From assembly GCA_965153355.1 (NCBI GenBank), contig OZ231128.1:20522001-20586000 (forward strand): a stretch of 64,000 bases of DNA, read 5' to 3'. This document shows positions 62,160-64,000 of the stretch, in pieces. The notes beneath the pieces were generated by a model that worked only from the letters and a program-made list of their open reading frames with translations, searched no databases and was not told the origin of the DNA. The stretch is from Flaccisagitta enflata (lineage: Eukaryota > Chaetognatha > Sagittoidea > Aphragmophora). The translations under genes and the position numbers were made by a program. Position 1 is the first letter of the stretch, and each line of letters begins with the position of its first letter.

Positions 62160-62510
62160 ATAATTGCCCATACAGTTAAAAACCTTTTTAACAAAACCCA
62201 AGGGAACCTTATATTTTTTCGTTATAGGCGAATTTCGCTGTAGCCATAGAGAAACAATTGCTAGTCATATTGTAGCATAAACAACCATCAGAATTGTTCT
62301 GTTCATTTAGACGACAACATAAAATTAACGCGATACAAAATAGCATATCACCACAAACACACGCACGCACACGCACATACACACACACACATACACACAC
62401 ACATTCATACACATACATACACACACACACACTCTTCTTCCCCCTCTCTAGGATCACTTTCTTCTTCTTTCTTTTCATCCTTCCTTTCTTTCTTCCTTCC
62501 TCTCTCTGTT

Positions 62511-62556
<46 letters not shown>

Positions 62557-62800
62557 TTCCTTCCTTCCTCTTTCTTTTTCTTTCTCGCTATGAAAAAATT
62601 CGTTACACGTCACTCAGAAATACCATTTTCACTGGGAAAGACTTTGTTACAGGCGATTTTTCGTTAGTCACAGTTCGTTTTAGGCGATTTCTTTTAACAA
62701 AGAATTTAAAGAAAGAATGATGGGACTTTCAAAGATATTCGTTAGAGGCGGAATTTCGTAAGAAGCGTGTTCGTTAGAATGATTTTCTTCTGTACTTGGT
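62160..62800 (-). repeat. Interspersed repeat, inverted copy of 5996-6640
   Basis: Shares AACCCAAGGGAACCTTATAT, GGCGAATTTCGCTGTAGCC, AGAAACAATTGCTAG on one side and TTCGTTACACGTCACTCAGA, AATACCATTTTCACTGG, GTTAGAGGCGGAATTTCGTA on the other. The interior here is (CA)n and (CTTT)n (62475-62570) in place of (GA)n/(GT)n. Confidence 0.75.
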
Positions 62801-62809
62801 AAATCAAAA

Positions 62810-62816
<7 letters not shown>

Positions 62817-62843
<27 letters not shown>
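62817..62843. repeat. (GA)n microsatellite
   Basis: About 26 bp GA; nearby G12 run at 62923-62934. Confidence 0.9.
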
Positions 62844-62847
<4 letters not shown>

Positions 62848-62849
62848 AG

Positions 62850-63715
62850 CGGACACGCACAGAGACGCAGAGACAGATGCCACAGTGACAGTCAGTTGCT
62901 TAAACGGACGTGATCAAGAAAGGGGGGGGGGGGAAAGGGGTAAAAAGTTAGAAAAAGGCAAAAGATTGAGAATGACGATGCCATCAATCGATTGTCACGA
63001 TTCGAAAGGCGGGACAACAGCATGGCCATTTTCAAGGGATGTAATTGTCCAAAATGAAACATTCATGGCGTACTGAACTGGGCCAAAACAACCCATCACA
63101 ATTTTTTGGCAGCCTTCTTCAATGTAAAGTGCATGATTGAATTTATAAATATCATTCTAGATGAATTGACCTGCCACCTTTAGATTGGTTAAAATTAGCT
63201 GAAAAAATATCGGTTTTATGTCTGTCAATCCGTCATAAGTCGCAGAAAAACAAATGATTCCGCTGCACTGGCCCGTCCGCCCATTGTTATATATTTTTTC
63301 CGCCACTGCACTGTTGCCATGTATTGGGCTTGTTAAAATGCCCATCAAGATTGACATTTATAAACGCACGAGTAAATGAAATGTGATGTTGTCCGACATG
63401 GCTTAAATTCCTATCGATGACGTTCAAAAACCATACCACGGTGACATCTAGTGGCAAGAGATGATGACTGCTGCCTCTGCTGCCCTCCGCGCGCGCGATT
63501 TGCCGAGCCATCATCGCTCGAGCCAAAATTGTTCACCGCTTCTTTGTTATGTCGTCATTCTCTCGCTTTTTCGGTGCTCCGCCACTTCCACTTTCTCGCT
63601 GGACTCTTCATCTCATTTAAAATCATTTTTCTCATTTCTTGTCTTCCCCATGATTTTGCCGGACCGCGTTTCGTTGGCGTTCTGGGATTCTCTATGTGCT
63701 CTTTTCCTCTTCTTT
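62850..63715. other. Intergenic, no gene supported
   Basis: Unique-looking sequence. A plus-strand frame at 63451-63715 and a minus frame at 63526-63287 overlap a CG-rich stretch (CCGCGCGCGCGATTTG at 63487), but neither has a domain, and the former runs into the transposon. Confidence 0.4.
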
Positions 63716-64000
63716 TTAGTCGCGTGCACGCGACTCTACAACTCGCTTTGTCGGTCCGTCCGTCCGTCGGTCCGTCGGTCCGTCCGTCCGTCACACTTTA
63801 CTTTTTTGTAATATATCGTCAACTCTAAGGTCATTTTAAGTCTTTATTAGTCATTAATAGTTATTCTAAGTCATTTTGAGTCATTCTAAGTCATTTTAAG
63901 TCATTCCAAGTCATTTTAAGTTATTTTAAGTCATTTTTGGTCATTTGGTTTTTTAGTCATTTTAAGTCCTTTTTGGACATTTTAAGTCATTCCAAGTCAT
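63716..64000 (-). mobile_element. HINE-like element, cut by the window end
   Basis: 3' palindrome AGTCGCGTGCACGCGACT at the left end, (GGAC)n, TACAAAAAAGTAAAGTGTGA, then (AATGACTTAA)n units running to the window edge. Same 365-bp subtype as 54851 and 59143. Confidence 0.8.

Noticed and set aside
63451-63828. 125-residue plus frame rich in Phe/Leu/Ser
   Set aside because: Two overlapping frames are equally open and both run into the transposon at 63716; no domain seen.

Overview
The window reads as animal (metazoan) nuclear DNA. Genes are split by GT-AG introns, the proteins are extracellular mosaics typical of animals (VWF/mucin C8-TIL-E and cystine-knot modules, CCP/sushi, EGF, pentraxin, LRR-Roc-COR), and about three quarters of the sequence is introns or intergenic DNA full of GA/GT/AAC/GAT microsatellites and short non-autonomous transposons. 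The transposons (GTCC-rich, with a terminal GCGACT hairpin) resemble DINE-1/pearl-type Helentron derivatives, so a marine invertebrate is plausible, but I cannot name the phylum. LAYOUT. 1-1.95 kb: repeats only. 1.95-19.63 kb, minus strand: exons of what looks like one large receptor gene. A signal peptide plus pentraxin-like domain (19.6-18.5 kb), a Cys-rich PAN/WSC-like exon (17.3 kb), four CCP-like modules (14.9-14.0 kb), an EGF exon (7.5 kb), a short Cys-rich exon (7.0 kb) and a CCP plus transmembrane exon (5.9 kb) are followed by a 3.3-kb last exon encoding LRR-Roc-COR. The intron phases of the last four exons match exactly. The first four also match one another, but at least one linking exon between 14.0 and 7.5 kb was not found, so a two-gene model remains possible. 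The COR domain itself seems to be split by two further membrane segments. A complete four-exon ankyrin-repeat gene (9.06-7.77 kb, same strand) sits inside this span. 19.6-19.85 kb: a probable divergent promoter. 25.0-46.84 kb, plus strand: the 3' part of a giant secreted VWF/gel-forming-mucin-like gene. The order is C8, TIL, E-like and Cys-rich exons, then one 7,896-bp exon with 75 six-cysteine mini-modules, then a C-terminal cystine knot, stop and poly(A) signal. Inside the giant exon, a 20-module block of 2,016 bp (672 codons) is present three times in tandem. 47-64 kb: mostly intergenic, with a broken non-LTR retrotransposon (48.95-50.7 kb), many short transposons and one doubtful two-exon gene fragment (58.4-57.9 kb, minus) that reads into a transposon. 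HOW IT FITS TOGETHER. The two large genes are arranged head to head. One encodes a very Cys-rich polymerising secreted glycoprotein; the other a cell-surface receptor predicted to couple a lectin/complement-like ectodomain to a cytoplasmic Roc GTPase. A shared role in mucus, matrix or innate recognition is only an inference. Exon boundaries come from reading splice signals and phases by eye; no alignment, RNA or structure prediction was available.
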